64,000 nucleotides of DNA from Osmia lignaria lignaria (GCF_051020975.1 NC_135040.1:1295501-1359500); one strand, 5' to 3'; shown: positions 51,350-63,317, numbered from the stretch's first letter. The notes: generated by a model not told the origin, from the sequence alone. Made by a program: numbers and translations.

Positions 51350-54300
51350 CTCAACAGTTTGAACAACTTTTTCCTATACATATAACCGCCGCTCAGCCTT
51401 AGTTTTAGAGATATTTTCGAAAAACTGCTGCTACTACTACAATGAATTCTACGTATACTTATGCATCTACGGCGGCGGATGCGTCAGCAACGGACCGCCG
51501 CTTATCTACTGTTTTCACAAACGCATTGCGGCGGCCGAAAAGATAGATATAACGGATAAATGATGGTTACGAAACCATACTTACAATTAGTAGAACAAAT
51601 TTTTCGGGACGAATAGCAAGCATTGAATTCTTAAAGGCGTGGGTGGGGCCTCACACCTGCCCCATAAAATATAACCTAACCTAACCTTACCTAATTATTC
51701 TATTGATGGAGGATGCACAACTGTGTAAATATGTAAATAGGATAATTAAGTTAGGTTAGGTTATAATTTATGGGGAAGGGGTGCCAATGCGTTTAGATCT
51801 TGAACTTTTTCGGAGGCAATATGTATCTATAGATTAAAGAAATATAAACCGTCAATACCGTGTTAAAAAGGTCACCCGTTATATCTATGGCTTTTCGACC
51901 GCCGCGATGTGTTTGTGAAAACAGTAAATAAGCGGCAATCCGATGGTGACGCATTCGCCGCCGTACATGCATAGTTATACGTAGAATTCATTGTAGTGTT
52001 ACGTCGCGAGCGAAAGAGAGAGACGGCGCGCGACGTACAAAATAAAAAAAACGAAAAACGAAAATGTAAGAAAAATTACGAGAATGCAAGGAATAGGTTC
52101 GTATTGCACAATGTGGGCGTATTAAAGTAACACTGGAACTCGGAGTTCGTAATAAGGCTTGTACGTTAATTTTAATCGATGATGTGGACACGTCCACGAT
52201 CAAGACAAGAGTGACTTGTAGCCAAAACGTTAGCCGTGAGGACGCCTACGTCACCATGGCCCTTTTCCTACCGAGTTTATGACGCTTTGTCCTTACAGGA
52301 AAAACCCGTGACGTACTAACCGTGAAATACCGTTGCCGAGGTGCGCACGGTCCGCTCTAACAGTTGTATCTTTTTAAAATTTCTAACAAAAACGAGGGTT
52401 TTACTGTTTTATTATGTTGGCTGATACGCGGTTGAGAACGGTATTAGCGCTGCCACCAGTCCTAATCGCTCGAGACGATGTTAGATCCTTCGCGATTAGA
52501 ACAATAAAAGAGTTGATAAATAGATTAATAGTTAATTAAGAATTTAATTGGGTTCGTCAATGCTCTAGTCCCATACGGGCCCCTCGTGTGAATTTGTACG
52601 AAGATGGTAGGCGTGAAAATGAAGGAAAAAGGAAGTGGTTTGAAACGTAAATGAATCGAAACAGTTTAGGCGTAACAAAAATATAATCTCAAAAAGTAAA
52701 CGTGACAATAAATGGTTGATTAACAGAAAATGCGAGCTGTTTGAAATACAAGGGAAAATAAATGCATTATTAAGAAAGGTTTAGATTATATGAAAGTGAG
52801 ACTATTGATTATGGAATAATTAATGTTTGATTAAACGATTCGACGATTCGAGCGACGATGTCGTATACAGAACTGAACGCGAACAAAAAGAAAGAACGGT
52901 CCCAGAGGGTAAACTACCAGAATCACGGTTTCGTGGGGCCGCCCTCTTTTGTGTGAGAAACGGAATTTTCCAAATATATTAGATATTCGATACCTTATGT
53001 CTCTATTGTGAACGGAACGATCTAGAGGGAAACTTTCCAGAATACGCGGTTTCGTAGATCGCCCGTTTTGCCTCGCTACGTCCAGATTCGTCGTATTAGA
53101 TAAAAGGAAATGGACAACTTACCAGGAAACAAGATGAAATGATATTTAATAATAGCTTTGATAAACGCTTTCTTTGCTGGTATCGTTGAGAAATCTGGAA
53201 ATCAAAGAAGACGATGAGGAAAACTGCCACTGCACTACGCGTTCGCGATCGGCCTTTATTACGGTATTACGGAACGATTAGTTACGAAACGAGCACAAAA
53301 GTATTATAAAGACGACGCGACGCGAAAGGGAAAAAAACAAAGGAAAATAATAATTAATTTAGCGGACGGTTTAAAAACAAAAGAGAAAAGAGATCATTGA
53401 AAAGTGTGAAAAGAATTTAACGTATTCGTATGAGTCCTTTACGCGGAAAACGCGAACCGCAATCTCCCGGCACTCTGCCTTTTTCAAGGACTTTACCGGT
53501 CAGCTAATTACAACAATTTCACGCGAAAACTATTGCTCGACGCGAACACGGGCTCCCCGTCACGTACCTCACGATTTTTCGACGAAGAGTCATTTGCCTC
53601 AGTCTAGCGATCGTGTCTCAGGGTTCGACCCGCGATCAAGGGCCCAAAGTGGGGACATCATTTGGCAAATCGGGGTACGTGACGGAGGGGAAATCCCGCG
53701 CGTATTGGGCTAGTTGGCCGCTCTTCCTAGTTCCCTCATCCCTTCCTGGTTTTTCCTTCTACCTTCGTCTAAGGTTGTCCATTTCTTTCTACCTCTCTAA
53801 CGCTACAACGGATTTCATGCGTCGCAATTCTAAAGTTCTGGAATATTCGAAATCTGTTACGACTTAATTTATTTGAATTTACTAGTTAAAGAGGCTTTTA
53901 TCATGATATTTCCGGTATCGAAAGAGGTCTTCATTTTATTAAAAATATTTGGTTTACTAGTTTGAATGACCATTAGTTGAATGTCGTTAGTTATTATTCA
54001 TGCGTTAATTGTACTGTTAATTTTGTTGTTTAGCGGTTTACGCGAGATGCAGCCGGTGTTTTATAATCGTCGACAATTGTGGATACATGCGTGTCGCATT
54101 TAGTTAATATTCATTTCGCTCTTATTAGTTATTAACATTCTTATTCGTATCTCGACGATTTACGTATAATCGAACGTTCTACGTTTAACTTTTAACGACG
54201 ATGTTTATAGACTCGGTCGACCTTTGTCTCGAACATTCGTGAACGATTTCGAACTACAGCGGTTGTCACGCAAACCCTCGCATTCTAATATCATTCAAAT

Positions 54301-54910
54301 AGTTTCATTCCGTTAGATTTCAATTGCTTTCGTTCTTAATTGCATTCATTCTTTGGTGGAAGGGTCGGCTGACGCATGCTTTGCAGGTATGAGAGGTACC
54401 TAGCTAATAAAATAGAAGAAAATTCTTCTTTATGTTGCACGGTTAAGTTGGGAAATTTCCAAGTGCGTCGCACTGCTTAACCGCGCGGCGAAGGATGTTT
54501 ATGGTACCTCTCCCTAAACGGTTTCGACTTTCGAAGTTTTTGTCGCTGCGTAGTTTCGACAAGGCAATCATCCCAAGGAAAGGTTGACTTGTATTATTTG
54601 AAAGAACTAAATATAGCCTCCTTTGTGTGCCTCGCCTGGGATTATCTCCAAGTGTTTCGCACTGGCGAGGTACACAAGCTCGGTATATTATACGATTAAA
54701 CTATTCAACACTGTCAAAAAGAAAATGAAAATAAATGTTAACCACGGTCGGATTATTGAAAATAATCCGGACGTAACAGTAGTAGTAGTAGCAGTTTTTC
54801 GAAAATATCTCGAAAACTAAGGCTGAGCGGTGGTTATATGTATAGGAAAAAGTTGTTCCAAATGTTGAATTTTACAACATATTTAAATTTCATCAAAACC
54901 GGTGAACTGT
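51350..54910. mobile_element. Fold-back element split by a 2.8-kb LTR
   Basis: The left arm (51353 on) has AACAACTTTTTCCTATACAT, GCCGCTCAGCC and TTTTAGAGATATTTTCG. The right arm (54779-54870) has the inverse: CGAAAATATCTCGAAAACTA, GGCTGAGCGGTGG and ATGTATAGGAAAAAGTTGTT. A second inverted pair (TCTACTGTTTTCACAAAC near 51508 and GTTTGTGAAAACAGTAAATA near 51912) and a CCTAACC/GGTTAGG palindrome lie in the left half. It is related to 57709-58909. The LTR at 51997-54778 interrupts it. Confidence 0.7.
51997..54778 (+). mobile_element. LTR-type insertion, TGTTACG...CGTAACA, 2.8 kb
   Basis: It begins TGTTACGTCGCGAGCG and ends CCGGACGTAACA. GTAG is duplicated on both sides (51993-51996, 54779-54782). 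The core CTAGTCCCATACGGGCCC is at about 52564. No gag/pol reading was found, so it is a long solo LTR or a non-autonomous derivative. It sits within the arm of a fold-back element, so it inserted later. Confidence 0.75.
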
Positions 54911-54959
54911 AACCTAATCTCAATAATTACCGAAAATATAATAAAATGCATTGAAATTA

Positions 54960-55212
54960 TTATTACTACTGAATCACTGGGCACTCAGTCCTCTAGGGAC
55001 CATTGTGCTCGAGCCCATGCGGGCAGTTCTTACAATTAGTACCGAGGGAAATTGTGAAGGCCGGTCTCCCTTGCAAAGCCCAGGAGCCTGCCCACTCCAA
55101 TGTCCTCCACATGTGCGTCGTCAAGGACCGGTGTCCCCCTGAGCCTCAAGTCCTTTGCAACGCAATATCAAGTGGAGAGGAGTCTCATCCTCCTTTCCAC
55201 ATCTACATATGA
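54960..55212 (-). pseudogene. C-terminal remnant of a non-LTR retrotransposon
   Basis: The minus strand reads DETPLHLILRCKGLEAQGD, the His/Cys end of the C-terminal zinc knuckle of R1/I-like LINE ORF2 proteins. After a frameshift it reads HVEDIGVGRLLGFARETGL, resembling the usual last segment of such proteins. It is markedly more GC-rich than the surroundings. No RT or RNase H is attached. Confidence 0.6.
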
Positions 55213-55345
55213 ATACTCCACAGCTATTAATAAAACCTACAATTTAATCGTTAAATAGTATACTAAATTTTCAACCTTTTCGGAGGCGGCGCAAATTTTA
55301 TATTTTTTTAGCGCATCTTGAAGTCGGTTGTATTTTTTGTTAAAA
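55206..55345 (+). repeat. Single arm of the GGCGGCGC fold-back family
   Basis: Contains AGCTATTAATAAAACCTA, AATCGTTAAATAGTATACTA, TTTTCGGAGGCGGCGCAAAT and CTTGAAGTCGGTTGTATTTT, matching the arms and ends at 45720-46665. No partner arm was found nearby. Confidence 0.7.
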
Positions 55346-55937
55346 ATTATTTTATTTAATTAATAGCTCTTTTCGAGACATTGTCAAAATTTCCGAAATA
55401 TTATTAAAACTGCCATAATTGTATTTTGTCACTTCTCTCTTCCCTTCAGAAAATTTCTTACAATGATGTCTAAAACGCCATGATGTTAAATTATATTTCA
55501 ACATGTGTAATCATACATTCTAAATAGTAACATTGGATAATGAAAATTCATAAGTTAATGAAAAATAATTACAACACTTGAAATTTTATTATGTGAAAAT
55601 TTAAATTTAAATAATTTTTATTCATCTTATAACTTTTTTCTGATTTAATCTATAACATTTGTATTTCGTATAGTTTAGAATCTAAACTTTAGACCATTTT
55701 TGCCACACCGTAAAAATGCACATGTTGCACCATCGGTAGATCCAATCCTGAAAACCAATCCTGAAAACTGCTTTTCAAATACTAAACAAATCTTTAATTT
55801 AATTTCTTATGCGAGTTGTATACTTTCATGTTTAAAAACTACTTTACTCTTTAGATATAAAAAAATTTATTTTTTTAGTAAAACAATGTTCCTTGTTAAT
55901 TTGGAAAATACTATTTTCTTTCGTTTCTGTTCATATA

Positions 55938-56243
55938 CAGTAATGCTTCGAAATAAGCAAGTGGCTCGGGACCGAACAGTTGCTTATTTCGAAGCAGGTA
56001 GCTATTCGGCTTGACTTTGTTCTTGAAACGGGACGATAGAAAACGCGAGAAACGAGTGAGAGATCCGAGGTAGCGGCAAATCATAAAGTGATCGGCCGAG
56101 CAGCGATGTTATTTTTTGGACAAGGATAGAATATAACATGCCCTCTCATTCTCGCACTATGCTTTATTTCGAAGCAAATATACCAGACTGAGAAAGCATT
56201 ATACATATTCCATCCTTCTTCTACTAACCGATGTCACTGCTCA
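55938..56243. mobile_element. CGAAATAAGCAA-family MITE, one end truncated
   Basis: TA precedes CAGTAATGCTTCGAAATAAG. The sequence then follows the intact copy at 31683-32153 in reverse orientation, up to CCGATGTCACTGCTCA, where similarity stops. The other terminus is lost. Confidence 0.85.
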
Positions 56244-57708
56244 TGAATGAATGTGGTGTTCGAATTTCGCGCGATCGGGCAAGGTGGGCCCATTACAAAA
56301 AACAAAAGAAACCGTCGTCGTTGCGACGGTTGCGACTTGCGAATAATAAATTCTCTTTTCTTGTGTACATACTTCTTTATTCTTCTATTTTCCTACGTGA
56401 ATTATAGAGTAAAAATTGCAGAATGACAGAAAAATTACAGTTAATATGCTCTACCATTATAACGCATCAATGTTGATTTAATTTCCGTGACATACTTTTA
56501 TAGTCAGTCAATATCCCATATATTGAAGGAATCTTGTATTCAAGTAAACAAGAGTATACTGCAGTGTAGCAAAATTATCGTCTTGAGCATTCAACATGCA
56601 ACGTATTTTGATATATTGTATTTAAGGTGCAAATAAGTCCAATGTCTGGTGTTCCGCATTGTCGGTGTTATAGCTACGAATAAACACCGTGGAAGTCCAA
56701 CATATACGACACCTGTGCTGCGGCGAAAATGATATCTGCACGAATAACGTGGTCGCTACGCTGGTGTATTAACTTTGCTCAATTTCATAACGTCGAAGCG
56801 ACTTCACACATAAATAGTTATCTAACCATCAACGGGCTTCTTGTTATTTCAAACTAATGTTATTCGGCTACTATCATATGTGTCACTCTGAATAATAGTA
56901 GTGCATCTCTATTAGCATTCACTCTTGTCAAATAATTATACTTTTTATGTGATTTATTTTATAATTTATTGTATTTGAGTTTTATGTAGATTAGATCAAT
57001 TTTGCCATCCTAACATTTTTCGCTCTATGCAAATGTACATGTTGCATTGTTGGTAGAGCTCTATGAGTTGAACCACTATTATTTTGAATGACATCTACCA
57101 TGTTAATTTTCTTTTTAGTAAGAACCAATTATCATTACATGGTCACGAAGTTAATGATAATAAATGATATGCTTCTACGTGTTGCTATTATAAATATGAT
57201 ATGAATAAATTTTCTATGGTGCAATTTCCATATAAACAATTTTTCGTGTCATCAATAATTACGAAATAAAACACCTGTCACACTTTAGCGCAGACACCCT
57301 GTACATATGTATGTACATAAAAGAAAAATGGCGATATAGAAAAGGGATACTCCAGAGTTACCATATATTATACATACTTTGCTTTAATATTGTTCGTTGA
57401 AAAAATATAATTAACTAACATAATTTTAAGAAGGCAATTTTATTTGATGGATAAATTCATATTGATATTTTAGATTCATGTAACTATAATAATAATTAGA
57501 CTATTATTAAAATAATACGAATAAGTTTGCCTACACGTAAAAATATTAAAAATTGTAATCATATTTAAAAAACTTTAAACATTCTGGTTTTTAGGATGTT
57601 AAGATTAATTTTGAAAAAAGTAATATAGTTTCAATAATTAAATATTACAAAGCTTAACATGTAATTGAAAAAATATTAATAATAAAGCAAATATTAAATA
57701 AAATTTTG

Positions 57709-58909
57709 GGTGAACTTGTCGATGAGGTCCTCCCCCTCCGATTTTGATGATTTTTAAATATGTTATAAAATTCGTCATTTGAAGCAACTTTTTTCCTCTA
57801 AGTTATATGTCGGACTCGATTGGTTTGCGAGATATTCGCGAAAGAATATTGTTACTACTACAGCGAATTCTGCCTGTACACTGACGAGGGGAACTACCCA
57901 AGTGTTACGCTCACTTATTAATGAAACTTTGCCACCTTGTAGAGCTCGTCGCCCTGAATACGCCTATACCCCATTTTGGGGGCAGACGACTAATTGTTTA
58001 AAAGATATTAACAATTAAAGTTAGTTACTCCTTACATTGAGAAGCATGACAAACTAACACATATAAATGCTTAGCTCCGAGGTAAAACGCTTGACTCGCA
58101 ATCGAACTGGCCACGGTTCAAATCCATGGTTCCCAACCTTTTTTTCTTTTTTCTTTTTAATGATAATTTGTCTCTTTTTGAATAACTATTACAACTGTGC
58201 TATAATCATTGCATTTATTAATAGGTAATTAATTACATGTGCTGAAATTTTTATAGAATTCAAGTTATCTTTTCTATCCAATACGTACATTAACACCCTT
58301 ACCGCATTTAAAATTTACTCGCGTTTATTTGATGCGCCGGCTCTCTTGTCTATCGTTTCTGTAAACAACAGCGTGTGGTCCGGCTGCTAATCATACAACA
58401 GATGAGGTGAAAAATCAAATTATAACATTTGACACTCGTGGCCGGCGATCTATTAATATTAATCTAACCTAACCTAACCTACATGTATAAGTAACAGAAA
58501 AATGTGATATACGTTTCCTGTTACTTACATGTCACGATTAGGTTAGGCTACATTAATATTCCGGCCGCCTGTAGGCGGCCGGCCAAACAAGTGCGATGTC
58601 AAAATTATTGAAATTAGTTAAATTTAATTTTAAGCTCACCCGTTATATGAATGGTAGTCGGGCCACGTGGTGCTGTTGACAAAAACACTAGAGAAGCGAG
58701 GGTCGCATGCCGACGCACACACAGCCGCGGACGTATACGTGCAGGCGAAATTCAATGGGCTAGTACTCATAGTTTCTCGCGAATATCTCGCAAACTAATC
58801 GAGTCCGACATATAGCTTAGAGGAAAAAAGTTGCTCAAAATGACGAATTTTACAACATATTTAAAAATCATCAAAATCGGAGGGGTAGGACCTCATCTAC
58901 AAGTTTACC
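57709..58909. mobile_element. 1.2-kb inverted-repeat element, GGTGAACTTGT ends
   Basis: The ends GGTGAACTTGTCGATGAGGT and, inward from the right, GGTAAACTTGTAGATGAGGT start inverted repeats of about 170 bp. They pass through ATTTTTAAATATGTTATAAA and CTCGATTGGTTTGCGAGATA-type blocks. No clear target duplication was seen. The centre has a CCTAACCTAACCTAACCTAC / GATTAGGTTAGG palindrome around 58465-58555, as in the related element at 51350. A tRNA-like segment is also inside. Confidence 0.7.
58064..58140 (+). repeat. tRNA-like segment (pseudogene)
   Basis: A D-arm-like TTAGCTCCGAGGTAAAACGC, an anticodon-arm-like TTGACTCGCAATCGA and a strong B box in CACGGTTCAAATCCATG follow with correct tRNA spacing, and a T-rich terminator comes next. 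If read as a tRNA the anticodon would be CGC. The 5' and 3' acceptor strands do not pair, so it is probably a tRNA pseudogene or tRNA-derived part of the host element. Confidence 0.5.
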
Positions 58910-59066
58910 AAAGTAACCATTTTCCCTAGGGAAGCGTACGATGTTATTTTTCAAAAATATTTATAAGTAAATGGAAAAAATTAATTACTCAAAATAAGTG
59001 AATAAATAAATTCATATTCAGAGAAAGGAAATATTGCTAATTATTATTAATACCTTTTGTCCGTAG

Positions 59067-59216
59067 ATAACAACTACGAAGTAGAAACAATTCCAAAGGG
59101 ATATGAGATAACCATGAGGTTAACCATAAAAGCTGTGCGACCTCAGGACTTTGGATCGTTTCGGTGCGTGGCAACCAACTCATTAGGCGAAACCGACGGA
59201 AAAATCAAGCTGTACA
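59067..59216 (+). CDS. Ig cell-adhesion protein (lachesin/DIP type), second half of Ig domain 3
   Basis: Internal exon joining 38044 in phase (split codon Asp). The translation contains NNYEVETIPKGYEITMRLTI, then KAVRPQDFGSFRCVATNSLG with the F-strand D-x-G-x-F-x-C signature, then ETDGKIKLY. This is the canonical third Ig domain end in lachesin/DIP proteins. It completes the domain begun at 37907, pairing that exon's Cys with this one. Acceptor CCTTTTGTCCGTAG and donor GTAAGT at 59217. The first base of the next codon (A) is left over, so at least one more exon, encoding the tail and likely membrane or GPI anchor, lies downstream. It was not found up to 64000. Confidence 0.95.
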
Positions 59217-59535
59217 GTAAGTATAATTAATATTCAACTTTTATCTGTAAATAATCAGATTAAATAGTCCCGGCTTTGCATGTTTGCCATAAGCAAGTGG
59301 AATATCATATGTAAAATAAAAATGATAACAAACTTTAAAAGCAAAAGAAATTACGACTTTTCATTAAAGAAAGTTAAAACAGTCATTGTATAATGACTGC
59401 AAGTTATTGAAATTAATTTGAAACACCGTCATTTTTATAAAACGACAATAAATCTTTCTTCTACTTGATTATTTTTGTTATCTAGTATTAAATTCTATTA
59501 TTGTTATCGTGGTTTTTTATAAATAAATCTCTATA

Positions 59536-59732
59536 CAGTAAACTCTCGTTATATTGCCGCGGATGAGATTGTGGGAGCAGAAAATTTTTCAAACTTCCAA
59601 ATTTCCTTTAGATGAAGGAGGGGAGACAAAGTCATCTTCATAGGCTATCATGGTATAAGAGTGGTACTAATATACTTGAAAATCTGTGTCAAGGTCAAAT
59701 CGTTCATGTGGCAATATAACGAGAACCTACTG
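59536..59732. mobile_element. CTCTCGTTATATTGCC family MITE, compact copy
   Basis: TA flanks CAGTAAACTCTCGTTATATT and a right end reading inward CAGTAGGTTCTCGTTATATT. Length is 197 bp. This is the best-preserved member; 587-1076 and 44162-44549 are relatives, and single ends occur near 18692 and 28445. Confidence 0.85.
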
Positions 59733-60497
59733 TACATATATAAAGTCCTAACTGATTCACCGATTTAGAGATAATCAATGTCTAATAATAAGCCAAACCA
59801 CTGGACTTAGAAATTTGAAATTTTGGGAATGGCTTCTCCTTAAAAAGTAAGCATCCACTAAGAAGGGATTTTTCAGAATTCGCCTCCCAGTGGGGTGAAA
59901 AAGGTGGTTGAAATTTTAGACCTTTTCGGTAACGGTTTGATTTAAAACATGAACTTTGGTAGAAATACGTTGTGTTGAAATCTATTAGCCACGTGTAAAA
60001 CAAAACTTCGATTTTCCCTTTTTGAAGGGTTGAAACGGGGGTAGTAGATGGATTTAAAGGTAAATCAGACATTGAATGAGTCAGGAACACAACGTTCAGA
60101 AAAGTGATCTTTCTGAAGAAATACAATTTTTTTGAAATAAATGAAACGAATACACAAAAATAAATAAATTAAAGAGGCCTTTAAAAAAGCGGCGCGAAGC
60201 AAGGGTAATTGGCTAGTAAATAATAAAATTACAAATTAAATACAAAAGATTCATTTTTAATAGTTGATATAATTAAAGACTACTTTTCAATTGATCTACT
60301 TCTCAATTATTATATTATATTGCGTACTTTCATTTTGTAGCCTTTTTTGCTATCAAGTATTTTCACAAGTTTTTAAAATTAGAACGTGAGTGCTGTTTTG
60401 TTGTATTATATAATTCAGGACTGTACGACTAAAATTAAAAGATATTTCCATGAAAATATAAAAAAGGAAAGGATTACGGCCTCAATGCAGAAAATGG

Positions 60498-62715
60498 TGT
60501 TACGTTCCGAACAGAAATTTTTACACATTCACCATGTCCCCCCCCCCCCCCCTCTTTGTCCTCTTTTTGATGGGTCTATCCCCATCATCTTGATCCGTTG
60601 TACCTTCGACCTTGGTTAGAGGTATAAACGGAAACCATGAACATCGATGGATTGTTTTACATTCTGGACCTCCCCTGATTGAACGCAGAAACGATCTTTA
60701 ATATTTCGAGATAGTCTATCTTTTCCAGACGTAATTCCGATTGTTAGCGTAACAAATTCCTTCCTCGAAATCAGCGTGGTTCCACGGTTCAAAATCACGT
60801 GTCGTCTTTGGTTCTGAGTAAACCCGAAACATCATTCGTGTGGTCCGATAATCCCGACCACTCTAAAACGTTCCTTATCAGCTCCGCGAAGATGATCGAA
60901 ATTCCTTATATATACATTATAATAATACATTTTCTATTAATTCATTAAATACTGTAATATTGTATTTCCTCCACGCCGGTCAGTCCAAGATGCGAATTCA
61001 AACTTTTATTTAACATTCGTTCAAATTCAGTAATCTGTATTAATTTTGAAAAACATGTTTTCTTCCTATAACGTTAAGATCAAAACAATTTTGTAAAATG
61101 TATTATTCTTTAATGAATATCGAAATCTTTAGTATGACAGGAAGAGTAAGGGAACATTCTCGAATTAGAAAGAGAAAGATTAAAACAGAGAGAGGAGCGC
61201 ACATATCCCTGCTGCACCATCGATAAGCGAATCCCGCCTCCTTACGCATCGACACCGCCGTTTAATTCGTTAGGCGCACAACAACGCAATGTAAACAATT
61301 TCGGACGAGGCCCAACCTGGTCTTCTCCGAGAGGTACAGATTGCGACACTCTTCGACGTACAATCGTGAGCAGCGTGTCGGCGGGTCCGCGAAGTGGTTC
61401 AGACACGAGTTTTGTTCCAAGTTGTTCGAAAGTAGCAAATAGGGCAAAAGACTCTATCTTCGTGTATCTGTTGGCGCAGTGCGGGGAGAATAATACTCAC
61501 TGTTACACACTAGCATTTATTAATACACGATATGATAATGAATAACATATAGCATAATAATGAGTAAATTAAAAGGTAAATATATGAAATAAAAGCATTA
61601 CATTACGATTGCGACTACGTGGCACATAAAGAAAAAATACCAAGAATAAACCGGAACATATATCTGTGTCGCCGCCTTACAGTGGGCCTCAACAACTAAC
61701 GTCTTTTTCAAGCGGGAATTATAACCCATCTACAGTATCCATTTTACTTTCTTTTATTTTGATTATTATTTTACTCATTATTTTAATTTTCCAGTTTAAT
61801 TCTATTTCTTAATAAATACATACAATTACGTAGTTTAGTTTAATAGACTTCACAATAGTTCGTGCATTCAAAATTGTGTATCGGTGTAGCAGTTCAAGGT
61901 CTGTGCGTTTTACTCTCCTTCCTCCAGAAACCAGTCAACAGGAAAATAGCAGCAATAGAAATCGGGGCTCATATACGGAGTTTTTCCACATAATCCGGTG
62001 AGTCGTTTCCATTACTCTTCCGGTTATTTTATGAATATCTTACCGAGGAATTTCCAGTAGTCAAAATTGACGTAGTCAGTTTTGATTGTAAGAGTCTTCT
62101 TCAATTGGAAATTCCTAATTCTAAATTGTATTTTATCACATGTATCTGTCTATTTCCGGCCAGTAATTGTGTGTCTCAAATTTAAATTGTTCATGAGCTA
62201 AATCCGCATTCTCGTATATTTAATCGCATTATTACATCTCATCATATTTCATTGTATTTTAATATTTTATACCTATTATCATATTTCAATATTTTATATA
62301 TTTTATACTTTTCAATATTTTATATACTCTTCACATTCCAATATTTTATATATTTTATACTTTTCAATATTATATGTATTTCATTATATTTTAATACTTT
62401 TATTTTACAATATACCATTTTTGATTCATTTTAATCAAATCTAATTTTCTTTAACGTAACCTTTTGTTAGCCTCCTTCATAAATCCTATTATATTAGCGA
62501 TCTGATGAAAGGGCCCCTATGGGACTAGCGTATCTCCGAACTCACAAATATTTAGTAACATTTTCTGGCTTTACGGCGTCACACGCGCGTCACGGTATCG
62601 ATAATTGCATTGCTCGACTAACACACTACCACATTTCATACTCTTACACTCTTACATCAGCTGACACTTCCATACAGTAGCGTCACAATCACACGCGCGC
62701 GCGCCGCACGTAACA
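60498..62715 (-). mobile_element. Solo LTR, minus orientation, carrying a nested LTR
   Basis: Read on + it starts TGTTACGTTCCGAACAG and ends CGCGCGCCGCACGTAACA, i.e. the inverse of the LTR at 32844-34654. Flanks are ATGG and ATGC (one mismatch). Removing the nested 266-bp insertion leaves about 1.95 kb. The C-run near 60540 mirrors the G-run of the other copy. The 61-codon frame (61447-61262 on minus) differs from its counterpart at two positions. Confidence 0.85.
61469..61734. mobile_element. Nested solo LTR with 5-bp duplication
   Basis: The sequence TGTTGGCGCAGTGCGGGG ... CATCTACA is flanked by GTATC on both sides (61464-61468, 61735-61739). It is absent from the matching place in the LTR at 32844-34654, where the surrounding bases are continuous. 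TGTTGG start, CA end and 5-bp duplication suit a copia-like LTR. Orientation is uncertain. Confidence 0.8.
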
Positions 62716-62842
62716 ATGCAAAACCACGTTAATAGTTACCTCCAATTGATTCAATCAGAGAAAATAAAAGGGCTTCGCCGTAAAAAGGGAATCGTTTAGA
62801 TCTGCTAAACTATTCATCAACAAAGCTTTTCTGATAGTAGTA

Positions 62843-63317
62843 CAGTATTGATCCGTAATAAGCAACAGTTTTCTGGCTTGAAATAAGCAAATCTTTATCC
62901 CCACCTTTTCGTTTAATGTCGCCCGCAAAGTGAGAGGTCCGAGAAATGAGTGAGAGATCCGTGAAAGCGAGAAGCCGATGTTTTGGGTAATAAATTGTCA
63001 CGCTCGACTGAGCAGTGACATCGGTTAGTAGAAGAAGGATGGAATATATATAATGCTTTCTCAGTCTAGCATATTTGCCTTGATATAAGCGAAATAGTGT
63101 GAGAATGAGAGGGCGTGCTATATTCTATTCTTGTTCAAAAAATAACATCCTTACTCGGCCGATCACTTTATGATTTGCCGCTACCTCGGATCTCGCACTT
63201 GTTTCTCGTGTTCTCTATCGTCCCGTTTCGAGAACACAGCCGAGCCGAATAGCCTACCTGATCCGTAATAAGCAACAGGCCAGACCCGAGCGTGTTGCTT
63301 ATTACCAGGCAATCCTG
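62843..63317. mobile_element. CGAAATAAGCAA-family MITE, diverged termini
   Basis: TA flanks CAGTATTGATCCGTAATAAG and a right end reading inward CAGGATTGCCTGGTAATAAG. The 475-bp interior follows the copy at 31683-32153. The terminal motif changed from CGAAATAAGCAA to CGTAATAAGCAA at most of its sites, which marks a subfamily. Confidence 0.85.

Larger units (their letters stand above)
38045..59066 (+). other. 21-kb intron of the Ig gene, host of a nested gene
   Basis: Bounded by GTACGT and CTTTTGTCCGTAG. It carries the serine protease homolog on the opposite strand (47421-49927) and a dense set of transposons. Nothing recognisable was seen in 38045-38799, 39031-41243, 44550-45029, 46666-47420, 49989-50932, 55346-55937 and 56244-57708. 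At 40319 a lone end-like sequence (CAGTGTGTCTCGCGTAAATG) lacks a partner. Confidence 0.85.

Noticed and set aside
51669..51690. Second telomere-like run
   Set aside because: Same explanation: a short palindrome in a related fold-back element.
54623..54820. 65-codon plus frame
   Set aside because: It crosses the boundary of the LTR into the fold-back arm.
58465..58485. Interstitial telomere array
   Set aside because: Only three CCTAA units, paired with an inverse partner inside a transposon; too short for a telomere.
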